This document shows, one piece after another, positions 28,115-37,640 of a stretch of 64,000 bases of DNA (its first letter is position 1; every line of letters begins with the position of its first letter). The DNA comes from DATFML01 sp964571225 (GTDB taxonomy: Bacteria; Pseudomonadota; Gammaproteobacteria; DATFLG01), in the NCBI GenBank assembly GCA_964571225.1, contig CAZNBB010000002.1:1-64000 (forward strand). The letters run 5' to 3'. The notes beneath the pieces were generated by a model. That model was not told where the DNA came from. It ran no database searches and saw nothing but the letters and a program-made list of their open reading frames with translations. Both the position numbers and the translations under genes were made by a program.

Positions 28115-29179
28115 TCAGCGTACGCGACGCAATACGGCCATGCCGCCGAGGAAGAACACCAACGGCGGTGTAAACGCACTCAATGCCGCGTTGAATCCGT
28201 ACACCAGCCCCAGGTGGCTCACCATCTGACTGAAAAGGTAGTACCCCACACCCACCAGTACGCCCACCACCAGGCGCTGACCCATGGCCGCAGAACGCAG
28301 TGGCCCGAACACGAAGGGAATGGACAGGAACAGCATCACCATGCCGGACAAGGGTGCTGCCAGGCGCATCCAGAACGCCAGTCGATAGCGCCCCGCGTTC
28401 AGTCCGTTGTTGCGCAGGTAGTCGATATAGCGCAGCAGTTCCCGGGCCGAAAGGTTCTCGGGCCGGACCATGACCAACCTGAGCAGGCCGGGGCTGATCA
28501 GCGTCTTCCAGGCAAGCTTCTGCAGATGGCGGACCTGCACACCGTCGGCGCCCACCCGGCTCTGGCGCACGTCTTCCAGCAGCCAGTCGCCGTTGCGGTA
28601 CATGGCCCGCTTGGCTTCGGTGGCCACTTTCAGCCGGTGTTCGTCGTCGAACTGATAGACATGAATGTCCGCCAGAATGCCGCCGGGCAGAATCTGGCCG
28701 ATATTGATGAACCGATCCTGATCCCGCGCCCAGAATCCCAACCTGCCCTTGAAGGTGATGCGGTTGGACTGGGCCAGCGCCTGCATCTGAAGGGCATATT
28801 GTTCCGCCGGCGCCGCCACCCACTCGCCCATGGCCGAGGCAGCGACGAGCATGATCAGGCCCACCTGCAGCACCGAACGGGCGATGCGCCCCACCGACAC
28901 GCCGGCGGCACGAATCGCCACCAGCTCGCTGTTGGCGGCCAACTGGCCGAGCCCGAACAGGCTGCCTACCAGCGCGGAGGTGGGAAACAGGTCGTAGGCC
29001 GTGCGCGGCAAGGTCAGGATGACGTACTCGAAGGCCTGGGGCAGTCCATAGTTGCCGGTGCCCACACTGCTCAGCTCGGTCATCAGCGAGAAGAAGGCTT
29101 GAATCGCCAGCAGCACCAGCAATGCGATGAGCGTGCCCGACACCACCGCCCGGCCGATATAGCGATCCAACAGGTTCAC
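28115..29179 (-). CDS. lptG: LPS export permease LptG
   Basis: Inner-membrane subunit of the LptB2FGC ABC exporter that extracts LPS towards the periplasmic bridge. About 354 residues: six helices with a periplasmic beta-jellyroll between helices 3 and 4. LLDRYIGRAVVSGTLIALLV at the N terminus and SELVAIRAAGVSVGRIARSV (the coupling helix for LptB) are typical. The GTG at 29179 overlaps the lptF stop (GTGA), so translation is probably coupled. Longer readings of this frame upstream are shadow of lptF. Confidence 0.93.
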   Translation of the reverse strand: MNLLDRYIGRAVVSGTLIALLVLLAIQAFFSLMTELSSVGTGNYGLPQAFEYVILTLPRTAYDLFPTSALVGSLFGLGQLAANSELVAIRAAGVSVGRIARSVLQVGLIMLVAASAMGEWVAAPAEQYALQMQALAQSNRITFKGRLGFWARDQDRFINIGQILPGGILADIHVYQFDDEHRLKVATEAKRAMYRNGDWLLEDVRQSRVGADGVQVRHLQKLAWKTLISPGLLRLVMVRPENLSARELLRYIDYLRNNGLNAGRYRLAFWMRLAAPLSGMVMLFLSIPFVFGPLRSAAMGQRLVVGVLVGVGYYLFSQMVSHLGLVYGFNAALSAFTPPLVFFLGGMAVLRRVR

Positions 29180-30261
29180 GAAGCCATCCGCCGTCGGCGA
29201 CGCAGAGGATTGCGTCCGTAGAGCAGCACACCCGCCGCCGCCAGAGCGAGTCCGTGAACCCACCACATGCCCACCGCCGGCGGCAGATCGCCGTGCTGGA
29301 CCCACACCCGCGCCGAGCCCAGCAGGTTGTAATAGATGATGAACACCAGCACGGCCGCAAACAGTCGACCGTAGCGTCCCTGACGGGGCGTGGTGCGGCT
29401 GAGGGGCACGGCGAGCACCACCAGGACCAGGGCCGCGAGAGGAATGGACAGTCGCCACTGCAGCTCGGCGGTCTGCTCGGGGCGGCCGCCATGCCACAGT
29501 TTGGCCGTGGGCGAGGCGTCGAGATCCATCCTGACCACTGGCTTGGTGGGCTCGATGAGAATGCCCTGGGTCTGGAACCGCATTACCCGGTAGCCGGGAT
29601 CGCCGGGGAAGCCCTCATAGCGGTAGCCGTTCTGAAGCACCAGGTAGCGGTCGCCGGTGTTCGGATCGATGCGCTGATGGCCGCTGGCCGCCGAAATGAT
29701 GCCCAGGCGCCCGTTGTGCCGGTCCTCTGCGAAGATATCGGTCATCTTTCGCCGGTCCGGTGAAACGTTCTCCACGTAGTAGATGAGATCCCCACCCAGG
29801 GCCTCCTGAAAACGGCCGGGCGCCACCAGCGCCAGACTGGTGGACTGCTTGGCGCTGGCGACGATACGGTAGGCAGCGGCGTTGGCGTGGGGCACGACCA
29901 CCAGCGACAGCCAGCTGAGTCCGGCCGCCACCAGCACGCCGAGGGCCAGCAAAGGGCGATACAGTTGCGCCGGGCCGACACCGCAGGCCGACAGCGCGGC
30001 CATCTCGCTGTCCTTGTACAGCCGCCCCAGGGCCAGCAGTACGCCCAGGTACAGGGAAAACGGCAGCAGGGCATCGAGGTATGTCACGGACTTCAGGCCA
30101 AGCAGGGTGAAGACCGTGTATCCGGGAAGGTCCCCCGCCGCGGCCTGGGCCAGATAGCTGGCCAGCCGATTGCCGAGTACGATCAGCCATAACAGCAAGG
30201 TGGTGGCCAGCCAGTTGAGGACCACCTCCTTTAGCAGATAGCGATCGACTATCCGTACCAT
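29176..30261 (-). CDS. lptF: LPS export permease LptF
   Basis: Partner permease of LptG. 361 residues from the ATG at 30261: MVRIVDRYLLKEVVLNWLAT, then the LptB coupling helix in LYKDSEMAALSACGVGPAQL, a large periplasmic beta-rich domain (about 120-260) and three C-terminal helices. It ends in a basic tail (PLRRRRRMAS). It is divergent from pepA, the standard gammaproteobacterial arrangement. Confidence 0.94.
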   Translation of the reverse strand: MVRIVDRYLLKEVVLNWLATTLLLWLIVLGNRLASYLAQAAAGDLPGYTVFTLLGLKSVTYLDALLPFSLYLGVLLALGRLYKDSEMAALSACGVGPAQLYRPLLALGVLVAAGLSWLSLVVVPHANAAAYRIVASAKQSTSLALVAPGRFQEALGGDLIYYVENVSPDRRKMTDIFAEDRHNGRLGIISAASGHQRIDPNTGDRYLVLQNGYRYEGFPGDPGYRVMRFQTQGILIEPTKPVVRMDLDASPTAKLWHGGRPEQTAELQWRLSIPLAALVLVVLAVPLSRTTPRQGRYGRLFAAVLVFIIYYNLLGSARVWVQHGDLPPAVGMWWVHGLALAAAGVLLYGRNPLRRRRRMAS

Positions 30262-30351
30262 TTCCGGGAAGTTAGCTTGCAGTTGCCCATGAAAGCGGAC
30301 CCGATTTGCATTAAACTGGCGGTCTCGGGAATTTTCCTGTGGCAGGTGATA

Positions 30352-30378
30352 GGTAGCGCCGGGCGAGGCCGGGCTACC
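30352..30378 (+). promoter_or_regulatory. Hairpin in the pepA leader
   Basis: GGTAGC(G)CCGG pairs with CCGGGCTACC as a 10-bp stem with one bulged G and a 6-base loop, 57 bases upstream of the pepA ATG. It may be a leader RNA structure or a protein-binding site in the lptF/pepA divergent region. Confidence 0.35.
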
Positions 30379-30434
30379 GTACACCACAAGCCTTACCAAC
30401 TGCAATCGTGCGATTCTTCCAAGAGGAGCCCTGC

Positions 30435-31931
30435 ATGGAATTCAGCGTCAAGAGCGGCAACCCTGAAAAACAGCGCGTCGACTGCGTGGTGGTCGGGGTG
30501 TTCGAGAACCGCAAGCTGTCCGCTGCGGCTACCCGGCTGGACAAGGCCAGCGGCGGATTCATCACGAACCTGTTCCGGCGCGGGGACCTGCAGGGCAAGA
30601 AGAGCCAGACGCTGATGCTGCACTCGGTGCCCGACACCCTGTGCGGCCGGGTGCTGATCGTCGGCTGCGGCACCGAAGCCGAATTCAATGAAAAAACCTA
30701 CCGGGAAGCGGCAGCGGCGGCCGCCAAGGTTCTCAACGAATCAGGGGCGACCGAGGCGGTCACCTACCTCACCGATATGGCTGTCCAGGAGCGCGATGTC
30801 GCCTGGAAGGTCCGTCACTGCGTGGAGGCCACCGAAGACGCGCTTTACCGCTTCGAACAGTTGAAGAGCAGAAAGGACAAGGTGAAGCGTCCGCTCAAAC
30901 AGCTGATCGTGAGCGTGCCGAGCAAGCGGGAACTGCCGGCCGGTGAGCAGGCCGTGAAGGTGGGCCAGGCCATTGCCGGGGGTGTACGGCTGGCAAAGGA
31001 TCTGGGCAACCTGCCGGGAAACATCTGTACGCCCACCTACCTGGCCGGCCAGGCACGGTCGCTGCAGAAGCACCACCGCAAGATCCATGTGGAAGTGTTG
31101 GAACGGTCTGACATGGAAAAGCTCGGCATGGGTGCCCTGCTGTCGGTTGCCCGCGGCAGCCGACAACCGCCGAAGCTCATCGTCATCCACTACCGGGGCG
31201 CCGCCAAGGACAAGAAGCCCGTGGCCCTGGTGGGTAAGGGCGTGACCTTCGACTCGGGTGGCATCTCCATCAAGCCGGGGCAGGCCATGGACGAAATGAA
31301 GTTCGACATGTGCGGAGCCGCCAGCGTGCTGGGCACCTTGAGCGCCTGCGCCACCCTGGGTCTGCCGTTGAACGTGACCGGCGTCATCCCGGCGACGGAA
31401 AACCTCCCCGACGGCGACGCCAGCAAGCCGGGCGACATCGTCACCACCCTGTCCGGCCAGACCGTCGAGATTCTCAACACCGACGCCGAGGGCCGGCTCA
31501 TTCTTTGCGACGCGCTGACCTACACCGAGCGCTTCGAACCCGAAGCGGTAATCGATATCGCCACCCTGACCGGTGCCTGCGTCATCGCGCTGGGAAGCCA
31601 CGCATCGGGCCTGCTGGGTAATGATGACGCGCTGACCAACGAACTGCTCGATGCCGGGCGCGCGGCCGGCGATCGGACCTGGGCACTGCCCCTCTGGGAT
31701 GAGTACCAGGAACAGCTGAAGAGCAATTTCGCCGATATGGCCAACATCGGGGGACGGGAAGCCGGCACCATTACGGCCGCCTGCTTCCTGTCGCGATTCA
31801 CCAAGAAATTCCATTGGGCCCATCTGGATATCGCAGGAGTGGCCTGGAATTCGGGGGCCAACAAGGGCGCCACCGGAAGGCCGGTGCCCCTGCTCACCCA
31901 GTATCTGCTGGGAGTCGCCGGCCAGGGTTGA
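30435..31931 (+). CDS. pepA: Cytosol (leucyl) aminopeptidase
   Basis: M17 metallo-aminopeptidase; in E. coli it also acts as a DNA-binding accessory protein (XerB/CarP). 498 residues from ATG 30435, which has an AGAGGAG Shine-Dalgarno. The C-terminal catalytic domain has VGKGVTFDSGGISIKPG and the signature NTDAEGRLIL, containing the two-metal ligands Lys, Asp, Asp and Glu. It starts the pepA-holC-(small protein)-valS series. Confidence 0.95.
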   Translation: MEFSVKSGNPEKQRVDCVVVGVFENRKLSAAATRLDKASGGFITNLFRRGDLQGKKSQTLMLHSVPDTLCGRVLIVGCGTEAEFNEKTYREAAAAAAKVLNESGATEAVTYLTDMAVQERDVAWKVRHCVEATEDALYRFEQLKSRKDKVKRPLKQLIVSVPSKRELPAGEQAVKVGQAIAGGVRLAKDLGNLPGNICTPTYLAGQARSLQKHHRKIHVEVLERSDMEKLGMGALLSVARGSRQPPKLIVIHYRGAAKDKKPVALVGKGVTFDSGGISIKPGQAMDEMKFDMCGAASVLGTLSACATLGLPLNVTGVIPATENLPDGDASKPGDIVTTLSGQTVEILNTDAEGRLILCDALTYTERFEPEAVIDIATLTGACVIALGSHASGLLGNDDALTNELLDAGRAAGDRTWALPLWDEYQEQLKSNFADMANIGGREAGTITAACFLSRFTKKFHWAHLDIAGVAWNSGANKGATGRPVPLLTQYLLGVAGQG

Positions 31932-31973
31932 GGTCCATGACCGGGGCCGGCGCCCCGGGCTGGGAACGCTGAT

Positions 31974-32399
31974 ATGACGCGCATCGACTTCTACGTGCTG
32001 GGCGGCAACGGCCCCAACGACCGACCACTGCTGGCCTGCCGGTTGGCCGAAAAGGCGTTCCAGCGTGGCCATCAGGTCTATATTCATACTGAGTCGCCGG
32101 CTCAAAGCCGGCTGCTGGACGACCTGCTGTGGACCTTCCGGGCCGGCAGCTTCGTACCCCACGGCCCGCCCGAGCAGGCCGGGGAGGTCCCGGTAGTGGT
32201 CGGTGACGGCGGCGAACCGGACAGCCACACCGGCGTGCTCATCAACCTGGCCCCGGAGGTACCGCTGTTTTTCAGTCGATTCGCACGGGTGGCCGAACTG
32301 GTGGACCAGAACGACGCCCAGTTGAAAGCGGGGCGGGAACGCTATCGATTCTACAAGGAGCGTGGCTACGAATTGGCCTCGCACAAGCTCAACGGATAG
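31974..32399 (+). CDS. holC: DNA polymerase III subunit chi
   Basis: Clamp-loader accessory subunit that links the holoenzyme to SSB. 141 residues with the family pattern: IDFYVLGG at the start, LACRLAEKAFQRGHQVYIHT, then LDDLLWTFRAGSFVPHG. The tail GRERYRFYKERGYELASHKL is also typical. It lies between pepA and valS as in E. coli. Confidence 0.9.
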   Translation: MTRIDFYVLGGNGPNDRPLLACRLAEKAFQRGHQVYIHTESPAQSRLLDDLLWTFRAGSFVPHGPPEQAGEVPVVVGDGGEPDSHTGVLINLAPEVPLFFSRFARVAELVDQNDAQLKAGRERYRFYKERGYELASHKLNG

Positions 32400-32403
32400 T
32401 CCC

Positions 32404-32775
32404 ATGAATCAGGCCGGCAGCAACTACCGACAGGGACCTGCGGACGATGCACAGTCCGAGGTCTGCAACGCGAACTTTCCCCTGGACGAGCATGGCGTTC
32501 CGATCCTCTATGAGGTGGTGGCGCCCGAACGCTGGCACCAGGAGGGCAGCCCGGCGGCAGAGGCCGGCGAGGACCTGCTGGCGGACATCGTCCCGCGCCT
32601 GGAAGTGCTGCTGCAGGCGCGCCTGGACTCTGCCGTGGACGAGGCCATGCACCACGCCATGGAACAGGCACTGCAGGCCGCGGAACGGCGCCTGCGCGAC
32701 GACCTGCACAGCCAGTTGCACCACGTCCTGCCCACGTTGATCGCCGAAGTCCTGCAGAAGCGCTCCGGCCACTGA
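32404..32775 (+). CDS. Conserved small protein between holC and valS
   Basis: 123-residue soluble protein of unknown function. The N-terminal third contains DEHGVPILYEVV, a short motif often seen in proteins encoded at this position in beta/gammaproteobacteria. The rest is a predicted long amphipathic helix or coiled coil (residues ~55-120, rich in Ala, Glu, Leu and Arg). It starts four bases after the holC stop, so the two are probably co-translated. A link to the clamp loader is only suggested by position. Confidence 0.7.
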   Translation: MNQAGSNYRQGPADDAQSEVCNANFPLDEHGVPILYEVVAPERWHQEGSPAAEAGEDLLADIVPRLEVLLQARLDSAVDEAMHHAMEQALQAAERRLRDDLHSQLHHVLPTLIAEVLQKRSGH

Positions 32776-32812
32776 CGAGCCCTAAGCACGGCCGGCGGCA
32801 GCTTCAGTGGAG

Positions 32813-32818
32813 TATAAT
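32813..32818 (+). promoter_or_regulatory. Candidate -10 element for valS
   Basis: A consensus TATAAT 53 bases upstream of the valS start and 38 bases after the preceding gene. No clear -35 is visible, so this is a weak call. Confidence 0.4.
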
Positions 32819-32870
32819 GCGCGGCTGCTGCGGGCCGACCGCGTCCTATAACAAACCCGAAGCCGACCCC

Positions 32871-35738
32871 ATGATGGACAAGACATACGACCCCCACGCC
32901 ATCGAACAGCGCTGGTACGAAACCTGGGAGAGCCGCGGCTACTTCACGCCCCGCGGAGCCGGCGAGCCGTACTGCATCATGATCCCGCCGCCCAATGTCA
33001 CGGGCAGCCTGCATATGGGGCACGCCTTTCAGGACACCCTGATGGACGCCCTCACCCGCTATCACCGCATGCGCGGCGACCGCACCCTGTGGCAGGCCGG
33101 CAGCGACCACGCCGGCATCGCCACCCAGATGGTGGTGGAGCGCCAGCTCAACGCCGAAAACCGCACCCGCCACGACCTGGGACGCGACGCCTTCATCGAC
33201 AAGGTGTGGGAATGGAAGCAGACATCCGGCGGCACCATCACCCGCCAGTTGCGCCGCATGGGGGCGTCCCTGGACTGGTCCCGGGAGCGGTTCACCATGG
33301 ACGAGGGCTTGTCCGAAGCGGTGCGCGAGGTATTCGTGCGCCTGCACGAGGAAGGGCTCATCTATCGCGGCAAACGGCTGGTCAACTGGGATCCCGTGCT
33401 GCACACGGCCGTTTCGGACCTGGAAGTCGTCTCCCAGGAGGAAAGCGGCCATCTGTGGCATATGCGCTATCCGCTGAGCGACGGCTCCGGCCATCTGGTG
33501 GTCGCCACCACCCGCCCGGAGACCATGCTCGGAGACACGGCGGTGGCCGTCCACCCCGACGACGGACGCTACCGCGAACTGGTGGGCAGGACGGTGCGCC
33601 TGCCCCTGGCGGAGCGGGACATTCCGGTGATCGCCGACGAGTACGTGGACCCGGAATTCGGCACCGGTTGCGTGAAGATCACACCGGCCCATGACTTCAA
33701 CGACTACGGCGTCTGGCAGCGCCACCAGTCCGAGCTGGAAAGCCAGCCGTTCGGCGGGCTGATCAACCTGTTCAAGGTGGACGCGCGGCTCAAGGACAGC
33801 CCTCTGGACGACTCAGGCTTTACCCGCAGGCCCGCGGACGACGACGGCGCGGCGGCAAAACCTACCTGCGAGCTCATCCCCGAAAAATACCGGGGGCTGG
33901 ACCGCTACGAGGCCCGCGACGTTATCGTCCATGACCTGGAAGAGCTGGGCCTGTTGGAAAAGACCGACGACCACAAGCTGATGGTGCCCCGCGGCGACCG
34001 CTCGGGAGCGGTGGTGGAGCCGTTCCTGACCGACCAGTGGTTCGTCAAAATCGGCCCGCTGGCCGAACCGGCCATACGGGCGGTGGAAACCGGCCGGGTG
34101 CGCTTCGTTCCGGACAACTGGAAGAACACCTACTTCGAGTGGATGCGCAACATCCAGGACTGGTGCATCTCCCGCCAGATCTGGTGGGGCCACCGCATCC
34201 CGGCCTGGTACGATGAGGCCGGCCATGTGTTCGTGGGCCGTTCGGAGCAGGAGGTGCGCGAGCGCCACAGCCTGGGCGCCGATGTGGCGCTGACCCAGGA
34301 CGAGGACGTGCTGGACACCTGGTTCTCCTCGGCCCTGTGGCCGTTCAGCACTCTGGGGTGGCCCCACCGGACCGAGGAACTGGACACCTTCTACCCCACC
34401 AGCGTGCTGGTGACCGGTTTCGACATCATTTTCTTCTGGGTGGCCCGCATGATCATGATGGGCCTGAAATTCATGGACGACGTGCCGTTCCGGGAAGTCT
34501 ATATCCACGGCCTGGTGCGCGACGCCCATGGGCAGAAGATGTCCAAATCGAAGGGCAACGTGCTGGATCCCATCGATCTGATCGACGGCATCGACCTGGA
34601 ATCCCTGGTGGCCAAACGCACGGCGGGCCTCATGCAGCCCCAGATGCGGGGCAAGATCGAGAAATCCACCCGCAAGGAGTTCCCCGACGGCATCCCTGCC
34701 CTGGGTACCGACGCCCTGCGCTTCACCTTTGCGGCCCTGGCTTCCACCGGGCGGGACATCAACTTCGATATGGGTCGTGTCGAGGGCTACCGCAATTTCT
34801 GCAACAAGCTCTGGAACGCCGCCCGCTACGTGCTCATGAACACCGAGGGGGAAGACTGCGGGCAGCATGGGGGCGATGTGACCCTGAGTGCCGCCGACCG
34901 CTGGATCGTCTCGCGTCTGCAGCAGACCGAACGCACCGTGGCGGACGCCATGGCGGAGTACCGTTTCGATCTGGCCGCCCAGGCCCTCTACGAGTTCACC
35001 TGGAACGAGTACTGCGACTGGTATCTGGAGCTGTCCAAACCCGTATTGACCGCCGCCGACAGCACCGACAGCCAACGTCGCGGCACCCGCCGCACCCTGG
35101 TGCAGGTGCTGGAGACGCTGCTGCGGCTGGGCCACCCGCTGATGCCGTTCATCACCGAGGAAATCTGGCAGCGGGTCGCGCCCCTGGCCGGTCGCGAAGG
35201 AGACACGGTCATGCTGCAGCCTTTCCCCGAGCCGGACGCATCCCTGATCGACCCGGAAGCGACGGCCGAGATGGAGTGGGTAATGGGTGTGATCCTGGGG
35301 GTGCGCAAGATCCGCAGCGGCATGAACATCGCGCCGGGCAAGCCCCTGCCGGTGCTGCTGGCCGACGGCTCGGCCCAGGACCGCGAGCGCGAGGCCCGTC
35401 AACGCCATTACCTCAGGGCATTGGGCCGCCTGGAGTCCATCACCTGGGTCGCGGACGGCGATACCGCGCCGGAATCGGCAACGGCGTTGGTGGGTCAGCT
35501 CAAAGTGCTGATCCCCATGGCCGGTCTCATAGACAAGGAAGCCGAACTGGCACGCCTGGGCAAGGAGATCGAGCGGGTGGCGGCGGACCTGGGACGCTGC
35601 GAAAGCAAGCTGCAGAACGCCAACTTCGTGCAGCGCGCGCCCGCCGAGGTCGTAGCGAAGGAGCAGGGGCGCGCCAGTGATCTGAAGAGCGCGCTGGCGG
35701 ACCTGGAGAGTCAACGCGTGCGCATTGCCGCACTTTAG
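32871..35738 (+). CDS. valS: Valyl-tRNA synthetase
   Basis: Class Ia synthetase charging tRNA-Val, with editing of misactivated Thr. 955 residues. The HIGH equivalent is PPPNVTGSLHMGH and the KMSKS loop is GQKMSKSKGNVLDP. The editing domain holds TTRPETMLGDTAVAVHP. A C-terminal coiled coil (MAGLIDKEAELARLGKEIER onward) is the ValS tRNA-binding arm. Start is MMDKTYDPH at 32871 or three bases later. Confidence 0.97.
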   Translation: MMDKTYDPHAIEQRWYETWESRGYFTPRGAGEPYCIMIPPPNVTGSLHMGHAFQDTLMDALTRYHRMRGDRTLWQAGSDHAGIATQMVVERQLNAENRTRHDLGRDAFIDKVWEWKQTSGGTITRQLRRMGASLDWSRERFTMDEGLSEAVREVFVRLHEEGLIYRGKRLVNWDPVLHTAVSDLEVVSQEESGHLWHMRYPLSDGSGHLVVATTRPETMLGDTAVAVHPDDGRYRELVGRTVRLPLAERDIPVIADEYVDPEFGTGCVKITPAHDFNDYGVWQRHQSELESQPFGGLINLFKVDARLKDSPLDDSGFTRRPADDDGAAAKPTCELIPEKYRGLDRYEARDVIVHDLEELGLLEKTDDHKLMVPRGDRSGAVVEPFLTDQWFVKIGPLAEPAIRAVETGRVRFVPDNWKNTYFEWMRNIQDWCISRQIWWGHRIPAWYDEAGHVFVGRSEQEVRERHSLGADVALTQDEDVLDTWFSSALWPFSTLGWPHRTEELDTFYPTSVLVTGFDIIFFWVARMIMMGLKFMDDVPFREVYIHGLVRDAHGQKMSKSKGNVLDPIDLIDGIDLESLVAKRTAGLMQPQMRGKIEKSTRKEFPDGIPALGTDALRFTFAALASTGRDINFDMGRVEGYRNFCNKLWNAARYVLMNTEGEDCGQHGGDVTLSAADRWIVSRLQQTERTVADAMAEYRFDLAAQALYEFTWNEYCDWYLELSKPVLTAADSTDSQRRGTRRTLVQVLETLLRLGHPLMPFITEEIWQRVAPLAGREGDTVMLQPFPEPDASLIDPEATAEMEWVMGVILGVRKIRSGMNIAPGKPLPVLLADGSAQDREREARQRHYLRALGRLESITWVADGDTAPESATALVGQLKVLIPMAGLIDKEAELARLGKEIERVAADLGRCESKLQNANFVQRAPAEVVAKEQGRASDLKSALADLESQRVRIAAL

Positions 35739-35761
35739 TGGTTCGTGGGGGGAAATAGTGT

Positions 35762-35780
35762 GCCGCCGCCAGACGGCGGC
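35762..35780 (+). terminator. Hairpin after valS
   Basis: GCCGCCG-CCAGA-CGGCGGC forms a 7-bp all-GC stem 24 bases after the valS stop. There is no strong T-run afterwards (GCGTTACT), so termination efficiency is doubtful. Confidence 0.4.
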
Positions 35781-35789
35781 GCGTTACTG

Positions 35790-35880
35790 GAACCCATCTC
35801 AAAATGCATCTCGCCCGCCGATCCTGCGGTGCGCGTCGCGCCTTGTCTTGACGGCCGATCCACTATTTTGAAATAGGCTC
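35790..35880. repeat. Candidate interspersed repeat with inverted ends
   Basis: The ends GAACCCATCTCAAAAT (35790-35805) and ATTTTGAAATAGGCTC (35865-35880) are inverted repeats matching at 13 of 16 positions; every mismatch is a transition that still allows G-U pairing in RNA. The inside is GC-rich. The right arm abuts the stop codon of the DUF2970 gene. The design resembles short non-autonomous palindromic elements; only one copy is in this window. Confidence 0.45.
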
Positions 35881-36089
35881 TACTGCCCCGCGGAGCGCAG
35901 CACCAGCTGGACCACCCCCCAGACGGTCAGCACGAACAGGACCGTGGCGATGACGCCGGCGACTATATAGGGTGTCGCGCTGTTGCCGGAGAAATCCTCC
36001 CGGTGCTTGCGGCTGCTCTGGACGCCGAACATGCTGGCAAACACACTGGCGAAAACCTTGCGTAACGAAGGGGTCGATTGCTCACTCAT
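35880..36089 (-). CDS. DUF2970 single-helix membrane protein
   Basis: 69-residue protein. The cytoplasmic N-terminal half (LRKVFASVFASMFGVQSSRK, then HREDF) is the DUF2970 hallmark. One membrane helix spans about residues 40-64 (YIVAGVIATVLFVLTVWGVV). Function is unknown. It converges on valS with the repeat between them. Confidence 0.8.
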   Translation of the reverse strand: MSEQSTPSLRKVFASVFASMFGVQSSRKHREDFSGNSATPYIVAGVIATVLFVLTVWGVVQLVLRSAGQ

Positions 36090-36342
36090 AACATGCCCTG
36101 CTTCATTTCGGTGGCCGCTGGCCGCTCAATTGTACGACGGCCCCGAACCCCTCACCAGCGGGGTACCGGCGCCGGCGCTCTCAAGTTGTTGATAGAAAGG
36201 CCGCTAAACGCGTAGTCAGGCATAATTTTAACTAGATAAAACGTAGGGTTGTGCATGTTGCGGCAATCGTTGACCCCGATTGCGGCACGGAAGCCTTGAC
36301 ACCCGCATGCGCCTTCGGAGAAGCACAGGAGCAAGGCTGTCA

Positions 36343-37404
<1,062 letters not shown>

Positions 37405-37464
37405 CCATCCCGCCGTCTGCGCCGCGCCGCTCAAGTTCGGCCGCCCCGTGCCGATTCACCCCGT

Positions 37465-37484
37465 AAGCCGGGAAAAACCGGTTT
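37465..37484 (+). terminator. Weak terminator-like hairpin after the HD-GYP regulator
   Basis: AAGCCGG-GAAAAA-CCGGTTT gives a 7-bp stem (one G-U pair) 61 bases after the stop codon, followed by few T residues. It may end the regulator's transcript before the next gene. Confidence 0.35.
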
Positions 37485-37640
37485 CCGCGCCGCTCCCGAT
37501 CAAAGCGGGGGCGGAGACAACGGAGCGGCGGCCCCGACGCCGGCCATAGGGTCGCGCGCCGGGGCCGACGTGCCACAGCACGGCGAACAGCGTCTGGCTG
37601 CGCGCCGGACGCGACCGGCCATCGGTCGCGCCCAACGACT

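Noticed and set aside
33813..35714. 633-codon minus-strand frame opposite valS
   Set aside because: Antisense shadow of valS created by high GC at third positions; no recognisable motif.
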